A stretch of 64,000 nucleotides of DNA. Source: Stomorhina lunata (Eukaryota > Arthropoda > Insecta > Diptera > Rhiniidae). Within the stretch, counting starts at the first letter, position 1. Every line of letters begins with the position of its first letter. The DNA lies in assembly GCA_933228675.1 (NCBI GenBank), contig OW121740.1, positions 9,577,442 through 9,641,441 on the forward strand, in the 5' to 3' direction. The translations under genes and the position numbers were made by a program. This document shows, one piece after another, positions 1 through 10,304 of the stretch. The notes below the pieces were generated by a model. The model ran no database searches. It saw nothing but the letters and a program-made list of their open reading frames with translations, and was not told where the DNA came from.

Positions 1-1408
1 AAAAATTTGGAAACAATAAAACAAAAAAACTTAAAATAAACATTCAAATTTCTTGTGGCTTTTCCACAAACATTTCTTATTTATTTTAATAATAAAGATT
101 TTTCTTTATTTTTTATCTATTATTTTCAAGACAAAAAATATTGACACTATTTACCCTATTTTCACATAAATTAATGCTGTATCATTAGAAAACTGTTCCT
201 TTATATTAGAAAAAAAAACTAGTATTAGCCGCAGGATTTATTGCCCTTTAGGAAAAGGCCAGACAAAAAAAGGAAATAAAAATCAAAAAATCTTTAAGGA
301 AAAACCTACCCCTAAAACACACGATCAATGGCCTAAGACACACATAGGCCAATCTTAAGATTAATCTTAGTAATTATTTTGTTGGCACTTTTAGGCAAAT
401 GATCAGATTTATGTGTTATTTTTCTTTTATGATTTTTTGTAAAATAAAACAAAAAATAAAAACCAAAAATTTTAAGGATCATTTTTGGAATAATTTTCAC
501 AAAAATTTTCTTTTATTATTAAAATTTTGTAAAAAGGCAAAAGAATTCTTGACCCCTAACGAATTCGAGAGTTTTAAAAAGTCAAATGATTTTCCTTTTC
601 TTATTTAGTAACTACTTAAATGATATTAAGTGAGTCATTTCTTTCTTTATTAGTTAAACAAAAAGGATCCTTGAATGGTCATTATCCTTAATATTCAAAA
701 ATATTCAAATTTATATTAAGAATTTTGAGGGATATTGCATTTTAGAGGGATAGTGACCATTATCTTGAGATAAATAGTCTTAAGACTTTTGTTTCAAATG
801 TCAACACAATTGAGGTGTTGAAGAATGATTATTCAAATACCAAAGATGCTAATTTATGTAAAAGAAGCTGTTAAAAGGGACTTCCCTTAAATTTGATTAG
901 GTAGCCAATGGTCATTTGTTTATCTTTTGAACACGATGACTCGGATTTTTGAAGTATGCTAATAGATAATGGTCAAGTCTTTATAAAAACTGGTTTAAGT
1001 AGAGTTTTCAGTTTTAAAAGGGTTTGCTATTAACTGACCGTTGTAATTTTAAACGATTTTAAAGAGGTTTGAAAATGTTTCCGGCACGTGTTAAAAACTA
1101 GTTCTCTAATTTTTTTTAATTTATTTTGAAGTTGAAAAAATATTGACATGAATTCATTCCTTAAAAAATCTGTTATACCCCTTACATTTCCCCATGATTT
1201 AATAATTCCGAAGGTTGTTCCATTCTCTCTTTTTGTCGCCATGATAACTTTCTGACGCGTCATGACGTTTGTTAGGATAGTAAAAGTTTGTGCTACCATA
1301 TTTTTGACGACAATCCCACTTTTCTAATATTTTATGATGACAAAATTTATGTAAATTTATGCATAAAAAACTTACGAATATTTACGAAAAAGCTTCAATA
1401 AATAATCA
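1..1408. other. A+T-rich non-coding stretch
   Basis: No conserved coding pattern is visible. Short frames at 399-608 and 1030-1299 have low-complexity or unrecognisable translations and I treat them as chance. The right edge abuts the TA duplicated by the first mariner copy. Confidence 0.5.
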
Positions 1409-1410
1409 TA

Positions 1411-2714
1411 ATGGGTGTTTTTTTTAGAGGTATAGAACTTCGAATTGAAATAAAACACAAGAAAATCGTTTTAATGTCCATCAATTTGGCTTTATTGGAA
1501 GGATAATTTTATGCCATTAATGTTTAAATATGATTTCGGGCATGTGGCCGCCGCGGCTGCCTCGAATAAAGCCAATTCTACAGGTCCAATTTTCAACTAC
1601 TTTTTCGAGCATATGGGGCCGTATGTTGGCAATAACGCCACGAATGTTGGCTTCCAAGTCCCCTAACGTTTCTGGTTTGTTGGCGTAGACGAGCGACTTC
1701 ACATATCCCCAAAGAAAATAATCCAGTGGTGTCAAATCGCACGATCTTGGTGGCCAATTGTCAGGTGCATTCCGCGAAATTATGCGCTCATCGAATGTTA
1801 CCTTCAATAAATCAATTGTGACGTGCGCTGTGTGGCATGTAGCGCCGTCTTGTTGGAACCACAACTCATCCACATTCATGCCATCCAATTGGGGAACAAA
1901 ATAGTCGGTTATCATGGCTCTATACCGGTCTCCATTTATGGTAACTGACTCTCCAGCATTATTTCGGAAGAAGTATGGCCCAATGACTCCACCAGCCCAT
2001 AGAGCACACCAAACAGTCAGTTTTTGTGGATGTAATGGCGTCTCAAGGGTCTCATGTGGATTCTCTTCACTCCAAATGCGGCAATTTTCCTTGTTGACGT
2101 AGCCATTCAACCAAAAATGAGCCTCATCACTGAACAAAATTTTGCGATGAAAATCAGCATCGAGATCAATCTCATTTTCGGCCCATACACCAAAATCACG
2201 ACGCATTGCATGGTCTCGCGGCTTTAATTCTTGCACAAGCTGGATCTTGTAAGGTCGCAAGCCAAGATCTTTGCGCAAAATCTTCCATAAAGTTGATGGA
2301 CAAAGCTCCAATTGCTGTGCACGGTGGCGAATCGATTCATTCGGGTCCTCTTCAACACTTTGCTCTACAGCGGCAATTGTTTCTTCGGTGCGCACTGTTC
2401 GACGTCGCTGCGGATGCGTATTATCACATAGAGTAAACGTAGTGCGAAAACGATCCATGGTTAACCGAATTAATTGCTCTGATGGACGATTATGTCGACC
2501 ATAAAATGGACGGAGCTTGCGGTAAACTTCGCGAACTGAACCATTATTTTCGAAATAAATTTGCACGATTGGCAAGCGTTGTTCTTTTGTCAACCTGTTC
2601 ATGATGAAATGGCAAACCAAACTAAATATTAATCACTTGACAGCTGACAAAATGGCCGCCAGTTAAAAAAGTGATGCCAACTTAAAGTTCTATACCTCAA
2701 TAAAAAACACCCGA
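1411..2714 (-). mobile_element. DD41D mariner element, copy 1 (intact)
   Basis: Complete 1304-bp Tc1/mariner element. It is flanked by TA on both sides (1409-1410 and 2715-2716), the expected mariner target duplication. The ends are imperfect inverted repeats: the left reads ATGGGTGTTTTTTTTAGAGG, and the right, read outward, begins TCGGGTGTTTTTTATTGAGG; both continue into TATAGAACTT. Inside lies one uninterrupted transposase frame on the minus strand. The same ends and TA duplications recur in four further copies in this window, which fixes the boundaries well. Confidence 0.95.
1517..2602 (-). CDS. mariner transposase, DD41D (rosa-like) type
   Basis: 361-residue transposase that would cut and paste its own element at TA sites. 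The frame stays open seven codons further upstream, but the first ATG, within MNRLTKEQ, is the likely start. The N-terminal third is helix-turn-helix DNA-binding sequence (STLWKILRKDLGLRPYKIQL). The catalytic acidic residues are all present: Asp in ILFSDEAHFW, Asp in WFQQDGATCH, and Asp in TPLDYFLWGY. There are 41 residues between the second and third, so this is DD41D, the spacing described for the rosa mariners of Ceratitis, not the usual DD34D. The frame has no stop or shift, so the copy could encode active enzyme; activity is inference. Confidence 0.93.
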   Translation of the reverse strand: MNRLTKEQRLPIVQIYFENNGSVREVYRKLRPFYGRHNRPSEQLIRLTMDRFRTTFTLCDNTHPQRRRTVRTEETIAAVEQSVEEDPNESIRHRAQQLELCPSTLWKILRKDLGLRPYKIQLVQELKPRDHAMRRDFGVWAENEIDLDADFHRKILFSDEAHFWLNGYVNKENCRIWSEENPHETLETPLHPQKLTVWCALWAGGVIGPYFFRNNAGESVTINGDRYRAMITDYFVPQLDGMNVDELWFQQDGATCHTAHVTIDLLKVTFDERIISRNAPDNWPPRSCDLTPLDYFLWGYVKSLVYANKPETLGDLEANIRGVIANIRPHMLEKVVENWTCRIGFIRGSRGGHMPEIIFKH

Positions 2715-2716
2715 TA

Positions 2717-3120
2717 CAATTTGTTCTAACTATATTTTCTTAATATTGAATGTCTTCATTATATGTTTAACTTCAAAATTACACATTTTTGATAACTAAT
2801 CCCAATGTATTACGTACCCCTTTTCTTAATGTGCCAACATTTTTCTTTCAATTGTTTTCAAATATCAAACTTCAAAAACCCAATATACTTCAAAATAATT
2901 TTGAAGAGAGAGAATGAAACTTCCTTGTTATTATTATTTTATGCATTTCCCTGTTACTTTAACATTAACAAAATAATGTTGCTCCCCAGCTGTTGGAGTT
3001 ACATTGCAATGTTAATGGTAATATTCCGGCATAACATTTGAATGTAAATCTAACAGAAAACAATTAGGATAGAGCTACAGTCGATGAATATTAATTTGTG
3101 ATTAATGTTCGTATTAACCT
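2717..3120. other. A+T-rich spacer with a small dispersed repeat
   Basis: No gene is visible. The segment around 2945-3010 (ending in CCAGCTGTTGGAGTTA) resembles 7345-7400, so it is probably part of a dispersed repeat. Confidence 0.4.
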
Positions 3121-3374
3121 ATATCTGTGGCTTGGTGCTAAAAGGGCCAATGTCAATTTTTTGCTGTTTTGAGTTAATCATTGCATTAGATTCTCCTTTT
3201 TCCCCTATTTTATTTGGCTGAAACAGTTACTCTCTAACTTAAGTCAGAACAGATTTATAAGGAATTTTCTGTGCCATGTTACTATGAATTTATATGGAAA
3301 ATAAAATCTTTAAATCAAATTTTCTCAAAACTACTTTTTTGACATTGGCCCTTTTAGCACCAAGCCACAGATAT
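3121..3374. mobile_element. Non-autonomous element with long terminal inverted repeats (MITE)
   Basis: The left end (ATATCTGTGGCTTGGTGCTA, continuing AAAGGGCCAATGTCAA) is repeated as an exact inverted copy ending at 3374, giving terminal repeats of about 36 bp. The 254-bp element has no coding capacity. The flanks are runs of AT, so the target duplication cannot be fixed (TA, TATA and ATAT are all possible) and the superfamily is not assigned. Confidence 0.8.
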
Positions 3375-3490
3375 ATTCTCGGCTTTTTCAAATAGAAAAA
3401 AAGAAGAAGAAATTTAGGACCAATAATTTTAAAACGGATATAAAATAATGAATACAAAATTTGATATATGCACGGGTCGGAGCAAAGAGA

Positions 3491-3807
3491 CTTTACTTAC
3501 TTACTTAAATGGCCTGTAATTACAACCTGTTTAGGTCAAAGGCCGAGCATATTTTAGAATTCCAAGCACCTCTATCTTGTGCGCATATTCTCCAATTTCG
3601 TATACCAAGTTTCAAAAGACTTTCTTCTACTTGGTCTTTCCATCGAAGTTTTGGACGCCCTCTTCTACGCGTTCCCTCTGGATCATTATCGAAGACTTTT
3701 CTTGCCGGAGTATTTTCATCCATTCGCACAACATGTCCTAGCCAACGCAGACGCTGTTGCTTAATGCGTTTTACTATGTCTTAATGCGTTTTACTATGTC
3801 TATGTCA
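3491..3807 (-). mobile_element. 5'-truncated RTE-like retrotransposon with 14-bp target duplication
   Basis: The direct repeat TCGGAGCAAAGAGA occurs at 3477-3490 and 3808-3821 and encloses the insert exactly. The minus-strand insert ends in a short AGTA tail (3491-3508), typical of RTE-type LINEs. Removing it restores the left end of the surrounding composite repeat, whose uninterrupted version lies at 56571. A 20-bp segment is tandemly duplicated at 3761-3780 and 3781-3800. Confidence 0.85.
3520..3780 (-). pseudogene. C-terminal end of a LINE reverse transcriptase ORF
   Basis: The frame reads (KR)IKQQRLRWLGHVVRM, then DENTPARKVFDNDPEG, GRPKLRWKDQVEE and NWRICAQDRGAW. This is the familiar C-terminal tail of LINE polyproteins in insects (RTE-like), lying after the reverse transcriptase domain. 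Only about 85 codons remain; endonuclease and polymerase domains are missing. The 20-bp duplication at its upstream edge is not a multiple of three, so even this stub is broken there. It stops at 3520-3522. Confidence 0.85.
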
Positions 3808-3949
3808 TCGGAGCAAAGAGAACAGAACAAAAAAAAAATAGTCTGCAGAGTTGCCGCTTTTTATTCTTTTAACCAAAATGGATATTTTTTTCAATGTGTA
3901 GTTCTAACATTTTAAAAAGAAAAAGTTTTGTACTCTTTTTTTTAAAATA

Positions 3950-5040
3950 TTTTTATCAAAATTATTTCTATAGAAAATTTTTTTATCAAAAATTTTTGTA
4001 TACAAAATTTTTTATCAAAAATTTTTGTATAGAAAATTTTTTTTCAAAAATTTTTGTATAGAAATTTTTTTTTCAAAAATTTTTTTATAAAAAAATTTTG
4101 TATGAAAAATTTTTCTATGGAACATTTTTTATCAAATATTTTTCTACGGAAAATTTTTTTTATCAAAAATTGTTCTATAGGGAATTTTTTAATTAAACAT
4201 TTTTCCATAGAAGATTCGAAAATTTTTTGATATAAAAATATTTTTATCGAAAATTTTTATCAAAAATTTTTCTATGGAAACATTTTTATCAAAAATTTTC
4301 CTATGGAAAATTTTTTATCAAAAATTTTTCTATAGAAAATTTTTTAATCAAACATTTTTCCATAGAAGACTCGAAAATTTGTTGATATAAAAATATTTTT
4401 AACGAAAATTTTTATCACAAATTTTTCTATGGAAAGATTTTTATCAAACATTTTTTTATCAAAAATATTTCTATAGAAAGTTTTTTTTATCAAAAATTTT
4501 TCTATAGGAAATTTTTTAATCAAACATTTTTCCATAGAAGATTCGAAAATTTGTTGATATAAAAATATTTTTATCGAAAATTTTTATCAAACATTTTTCT
4601 ATGGAAAGATTTTTATCAAAAATTTTCCTATGGAAAATTTTTTATCAAAAATTGTTCTATAGGGAATTTTTTAATTAAACATTTTTCCATAGAAGATTCG
4701 AAAATTTGTTAATATAAAAATATTTTTATCGAAAATTCTTATCAAAAAATTTTTTATGGAAAGATTTTTATCAAAAAATTTTTTATCAAAAATGTTTCTA
4801 TAAAAAAATTTTTTATCAAAAATATTTCTATAGAACATTTTTTATCAAAAATTTTTCTATAGGAAATTTTTTAATCAAACATTTTTCCATAGAAGATTCA
4901 AAAATTTGTTGATATAAAAATATTTTTATCGAAAATTTTTACAGAAAAAAATTTTTATCGAAAAGTTTTCTAAAGAAAAATATTTTTATCGAAAAGTTTG
5001 CTAAAGAAAAATATTTTTTAAAAAGGTTTATCAAAAATTT
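3950..5040. repeat. TATA-centred palindrome array
   Basis: Irregular tandem array built on TTTTTCTATAGAAAA joined by TTTTTTATCAAAAA. It contains a longer internal period of about 180 bp (the segment CATTTTTCCATAGAAGA recurs at roughly 4197, 4356, 4525, 4680 and 4879), showing block-wise amplification. Frames read through it (rich in I, F, K, N) are artefacts. Confidence 0.85.
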
Positions 5041-5055
5041 CGGGACATCAAACAT

Positions 5056-6795
5056 TTAATTACAATTATTTATTACAATTATTTATTATTGTAATAAAAA
5101 GTTTTTTTATAAAACCAAAAAATGTTGGTGGGGAAACCTTTCCTCGACGCGTTTCGATGGTTGGTTAGGACATCTCTTCAGGAGGATTATCCCTAATTCT
5201 AGTCAGAGCGAAACCAACCATCGAAACGCGTTATATTGCACTAAGATCCCAATTTATTACAATTATTTATTATTGTAATACAAAATTTTTTTTATAAAAC
5301 CAAAAAATGTTGGTGGGGAAACCTTTCCTCGACGCGTTTCGATGGTTAGTTAGGACATCTCTTCAGGAGGATTATCCCTAATTCTAGACAGAGCGAAACC
5401 AACCATCGAAACATGTTGTATTGCACTAAGATCCCAATTTATTACAATTATTTATTATTGTAATAAAAAGTTTTTTTATAAAACCTAAAAATGTTGGTGG
5501 GGAAACTTTTACTCGTTTCGATGGTTGGTTAGGACATCTTTTCAGGAGGATTATCCCTAATTCTATATAGAGCGAAACCAACCATCGAAACGCGTTGTAT
5601 TGCACTAAGATCCCAATTTATTACAATTATTTATTATTGTAATACAAAATTTTTTTTATAAAACCAAAAAATGTTGGTGGGGAAACCTTTCCTCGACGCG
5701 TTTCGATGGTTAGTTAGGACATCTCTTCAGGAGGATTATCCCTAATTCTAGACAGAGCGAAACCAACCATCGAAACGCGTTATATTGCACTAAGATCCCA
5801 ATTTATTACAATTATTTATTATTGTAATACAAAATTTTTTTTATAAAACCAAAAAATGTTGGTGGGGAAACCTTTCCTCGACGCGTTTCGATGGTTAGTT
5901 AGGACATCTCTTCAGGAGGATTATCCCTAATTCTAGACAGAGCGAAACCAACCATCGAAACGCGTTATATTGCACTAAGATCCCAATTTATTACAATTAT
6001 TTATTATTGTAATACAAAATTTTTTTTATAAAACCAAAAAATGTTGGTGGGGAAACCTTTCCTCGACGCGTTTCGATGGTTAGTTAGGACATCTCTTCAG
6101 GAGGATTATCCCTAATTCTAGACAGAGCGAAACCAACCATCGAAACATGTTGTATTGCACTAAGATCCCAATTTATTACAATTATTTATTATTGTAATAA
6201 AAAGTTTTTTTATAAAACCTAAAAATGTTGGTGGGGAAACTTTTACTCGTTTCGATGGTTGGTTAGGACATCTTTTCAGGAGGATTATCCCTAATTCTAT
6301 ATAGAGCGAAACCAACCATCGAAACGCGTTGTATTGCACTAAGATCCCAATTTATTACAATTATTTATTATTGTAATACAAATTTTTTTTTATAAAACCA
6401 AAAAATGTTGGTGGGGAAACTTTTACTCGACGCGTTTCGATGGTTGGTTAGGACATCTTTTCAGGAGGATTATCCCTAATTCTATATGGAGCGAAACCAA
6501 CCATCGAAACGCGTTGTATTGCACTAAGATCCCAATTTATTACAATTATTTATTATTGTAATACAAATTTTTTTTTATAAAACCAAAAAATGTTGGTGGG
6601 GAAACCTTTACTCGACGCGTTTCGATGGTTGGTTAGGACATCTCTTCAGGAGGATTATCCCTAATTCTAGACAGAGCGAAACCAAGCATCGAAACCCGTC
6701 GAGGAAACGTTTCCCCACCAACATTTTTTGGTTTTATCAAAAAAACTATTTATTACAATAATATATAATTGTAATAAATTGGGATCTTAGTGCAA
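5056..6795. repeat. Nine-unit tandem array of hairpin modules (179-185 bp)
   Basis: Units begin at AATTTATTACAATT at 5251, 5436, 5615, 5800, 5985, 6170, 6349 and 6534, with one earlier unit. Each holds a 19-bp inverted pair (CGCGTTTCGATGGTTGGTT and its complement) separated by about 50 bp containing CTTCAGGAGGATTATCCC, plus a smaller pair (ATTACAA/TTGTAAT). Units starting 5436 and 6170 share the same 6-bp deletion, and the units before them share ACATGTTG. Blocks 5251-5614 and 5985-6348 are therefore a higher-order copy, 734 bp apart. After about 6690 the array turns round and ends in an inverted half unit. Confidence 0.9.
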
Positions 6796-7005
6796 TACAC
6801 TACAGTAAAACTTTTTAAAAATATTTTTATCGAAAAATTTTTCGATAAAAAAATTCTGGATCGAAAATGTCTAAAAAAATATAAAATTGTTTAATATTAG
6901 AATTTATTTCTGTTTAGAAAAATATTTCCAATATTTACAAAAATATTCCCAATGTTTACAAAAATAATAGTGTCGTGGCAACAATGTTCGAGATTATATT
7001 TCTTT

Positions 7006-9104
7006 CTTCTCTCGAACCATGTATGTATTTTGTTGCTATAAATTGGATTTTGATTTTTTACATGCCTATTTTGATTTTGTCTTTTCAGTAACAAAGCGGC
7101 ACCAACTCTGTTAACCAACTGTTAACATGTCATAACATATCTGATTCTAATACTGTAAATTATAAAATGTTGTATTTTGTTGTATTAGAAAAACATTTAA
7201 TAAAATACAAATACATCCAAATTCCAACTGAATGATTTCAATACTCATTTTCACGAGTTTTATTAATGATCGTGGTATTTACGAGAATTATAAAAATTCA
7301 TCGGCTTCTGGTGGTATGGGCTGCCTACTTCTGGTTATGTGCCTAACATTTTCTGTTACTGTAACATTTAACAAAGCTTCCCAGCTGTTGGAGTTATATA
7401 TGTATACTCGGGAAAGGCATTTTTGTTAACAGGTCCTAATATGGGAGCTAAAACCAAATGTGAACCGTTAATTACGAAATTTCCTTTTTCAGTTTTTATT
7501 CAAAATTTTTTAATATTTTTCAAAAACATCTGCCTCTTAATTATGCTCAAAATTCAGCAGCCTTTTTTTTAACTCTATCTTTTATTAAACAAAAATTTTG
7601 CAAAAATTTTCCAATATTTCTTTTTCCAGCAGCTGCAAAAAATGTAGTATAAAATTTTGCTAAAAAATAAAATTTGCATTAAAATGGAAAAAATCGCATA
7701 AAAAAATCGAAATTACAATTACAAACAGAAAAAAATGTTTGCGAATTATAGAAATTTTCCAACTGTGGAACCGCATTTAAATTTTATGCCAAAATAAGAA
7801 AATTTGCATATTTTCTAATTACTAAAAAAGGATTTAAACAAAAAAATTTTTAAAGGAAAAAGGAAACGGCATGTAACATCCGTTTCTTTTAGAATAAATT
7901 AAAATTTTGTAAATAAAGGAAAAAAAATTGCAAGGATACTTTTAACCTGAAAATTGAAAAAAAAATGTTTAAAACTCATTTGCATAATTTTGGCATTATT
8001 ACATCATACACAGGCGCATTTTACTTAAAGGGAACAGAAAAACTCCCTTAAATTTATTTTACATATAATGCAAATTTTCGGAATTTAAGAGCAAATAAGG
8101 GAAAAAGGTGTTTGAGGTGCAGAGAAAAACACCAGCCATTGATGAGTACGAGTCTGCTGAAGATTACATACGTTAACCTTTTTAAGGAAGCCTCTGTTAT
8201 GCAAATGACCTGTCGAGTTTGCGCACACGACAAAATTTTTCTAAAACCCAAAAGGATTTTCCTTGACGACAAAGCGATAGAGAGCGACAAGAGAAGGCTT
8301 ATGACATGTAAATTTATGCAAATTTTAAACACAAATGAATAATATTGAGTAACGATTTGTATCGATTGCCTCACTTTGAAAATTGATTTTCGATTTTGAT
8401 TTTCCTTACAACAAACAATACATTTAAATATTACAATTTTGGTTTTGATGCTGGGTTTGAGAATTGATTTAAAATCATTTCAAAAGGAAAGATGAATTTT
8501 AAAATTTCCAATATTGATTACAAAAAAGGTTATTCTTGTCATAACTAAGATCATGAAGCTCCTTTTCTTTTACTTGAAATGGCCATAATTTAAAACTTAA
8601 GAATAAAAATTCATTTGATTCTAAGAACAGAAGAAAAATCTTTATGAAAATAAGAACAACTAGAACAAAACTATATTTCAGAAATTATCATATTGTGCCA
8701 AACATTTTATTGAGATCTCCTTCTTAAATCCTAATTTATTTATTTCAATTTGTTTGTCTGCTTCTTAAGTTTTTGGCTTAATTTACATTCATGTTCTTCT
8801 TTGTTAATAAAAATTTCCAGTGACATTTTCATAATTTTCCCAGTTACATGACAATTATGATTTTTCTCGATTTCTTGTTTTTTTTTAATTTAACGTATTT
8901 TGTTAAAAATGTTTTGTTAATTTATGGGCTTTGTCCAAAATTTGCATTAAAATAAGTAACATTTTATGATTTGTACTTTAACATAGAAAACTTTTCTTGA
9001 GTGACATACAAACAGTAGCTGTCCTTTGGAGACAATGTCCTTTTGTTTTGTCCTTGAATTGTTGGCTTTTTGTGAAATTAATTGCTTTTTAATAAGGCCA
9101 GTAT
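7006..9104. other. A+T-rich non-coding stretch
   Basis: No gene recognised. Opposing frames at 8054-8374 and 8112-8342 cover the same DNA and resemble nothing I know. A dispersed-repeat fragment (GGGAGCTAAAACCAAATGTG) sits near 7443. Confidence 0.4.
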
Positions 9105-9615
9105 TAGGATATATTTTTCGGAGAATTGAAGTTTCTTATGGCTCGATTGTGTATTGCAACCGAGTTTTAGTTGCCTCTCCTACTGGCAACACAACTAGTA
9201 AAAAAAAAGTTGAATTAGGATATGTTATTCGGAGAATTGGATATATTTTTCGGAGAATTTAAGTTTCTTATGGCTCGATTTTGTATTGCAACCGAGTTTT
9301 AGTTGCCTCTCCTACTGGCAACACAACTAGTAAAAAAAAAAGTTGAATTAGGATATGTTATTCGGAGAATTGGATATATTTTTCGGAGAATTTAAGTTTC
9401 TTATGGCTCGATTGTGTATTGCAACCGAGTTTTAGTTGCCTCTCCTACTGCCAACACAACTAGTAAAAAAAAGTTGAATTAGGATATGTTATTCGGAGAA
9501 TTGGATATATTTTTCGGAGAATTTAAGTTTCTTATGGCTCGATTGTGTATTGCAACCGAGTTTTAGTTGCCTCTCCTACTGGCAACACAACTAGTAAAAA
9601 AAAGTTGAATTGTAT
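9105..9615. repeat. Four-copy tandem repeat, period about 132 bp
   Basis: AAGTTTCTTATGGCTCG recurs at 9129, 9261, 9394 and 9525. Each unit contains TTTTTCGGAGAATT and GTTGCCTCTCCTACTGGCAA; the latter has GTTGCC facing GGCAAC, a small hairpin. The copies are nearly identical, implying recent amplification. Confidence 0.9.
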
Positions 9616-10300
9616 ATGGCAACACATGTCAGTTGCTAAAAGTTATCGGAAATTATGACTGACAACTATGAAGAAGAAAAATTGTAAACAAACAGCCATT
9701 TTAATGAAAAAGCAAAGTGAAAAGAGAAAATATAAATATAGTACAACTTTAAGATTTTTTTCGGTCGAATTTTCCAGAAGTCGCATAGAAATGTTCTCAA
9801 CCTTGATGCGACACAACCTACGTTGTCACATCAAGCAAAAACTTTGGATTGTCTAAAAAATTGAAAAATACAGAATAAAAATTTGTTTAATATGAAAATA
9901 AAGTTTGCAGTCATTTTTTAAATAGACAGCAACTATAAATTCTCGGTTACTTAAATAATAACTGTTAACTAGAATTGACTCTTGTTGCCGTCTTCAATAT
10001 GATTAATAATTGACAAGGCAACTGAAACGTCATTTTGGCAACACAATTAAATTTGAGTTGCATTACGAAATCGAGCCGCTAAATTGTATATGACCCTTCG
10101 AAATGAATAGGTTTATTCTTCGAAATTTTTAAACATTATTCCGAGTACTCTACATCACAACTTTTTGTCATCTTTTGACAATTTTCGTATGAGCTGATGT
10201 TTATAAGATCGACTCACATTTTCGAGCAATCCAATCACCTACCGATATTTTATTCTTCACCTTCCATTTCAGTATTTCCAAGTAGGGGTGAAAGATAAAT
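9616..10300. other. Non-coding stretch
   Basis: No gene recognised. Several GGCAACA-containing segments (about 9615, 10015, 10036) echo the preceding tandem repeat and may be its degenerate edge. Confidence 0.4.
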
Positions 10301-10304
10301 TTCA

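Larger units (their letters stand above)
3472..7005. mobile_element. Composite non-coding repeat, copy I
   Basis: Bounded by a unique left end (ACGGGTCGGAGCAAAGAGAA, then text including GCAGAGTTGCCG and GTGTAGTTCTAAC) and a unique right end (about 6850-7005, including AATAATAG and GTGGCAACAATGTTCGAGAT). Both ends recur in copy IV. Between them lie an array of CTATAGA-type palindromes (3950-5040), a tandem array of GACGCG hairpin units (5056-6795), and a short second stretch of palindrome array. An RTE fragment is inserted in the left end. No open frame spans the conserved parts. The mechanism is unknown; a foldback-type transposon is one possibility. Confidence 0.7.

Noticed and set aside
1914..2504. 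Plus-strand frames opposite mariner transposase genes (same set at 12611-13201, 54537-55127; minus strand at 36892-37298 and 50179)
   Set aside because: Antisense shadows of the transposase frame; they recur only because the element recurs.
5056..6795. Regular repeats suggestive of a CRISPR array
   Set aside because: The whole 185-bp unit is repeated with no unique spacers, the context is eukaryotic, and no cas-type genes occur (the gene cas here is castor).
6897..7118. 73-codon minus-strand frame containing HCCHD, resembling a frame at 58671-58895
   Set aside because: The similarity comes from the shared right end of the composite repeat. The frames differ before and after, and copy IV is interrupted by a MITE; no sign of selection on protein.
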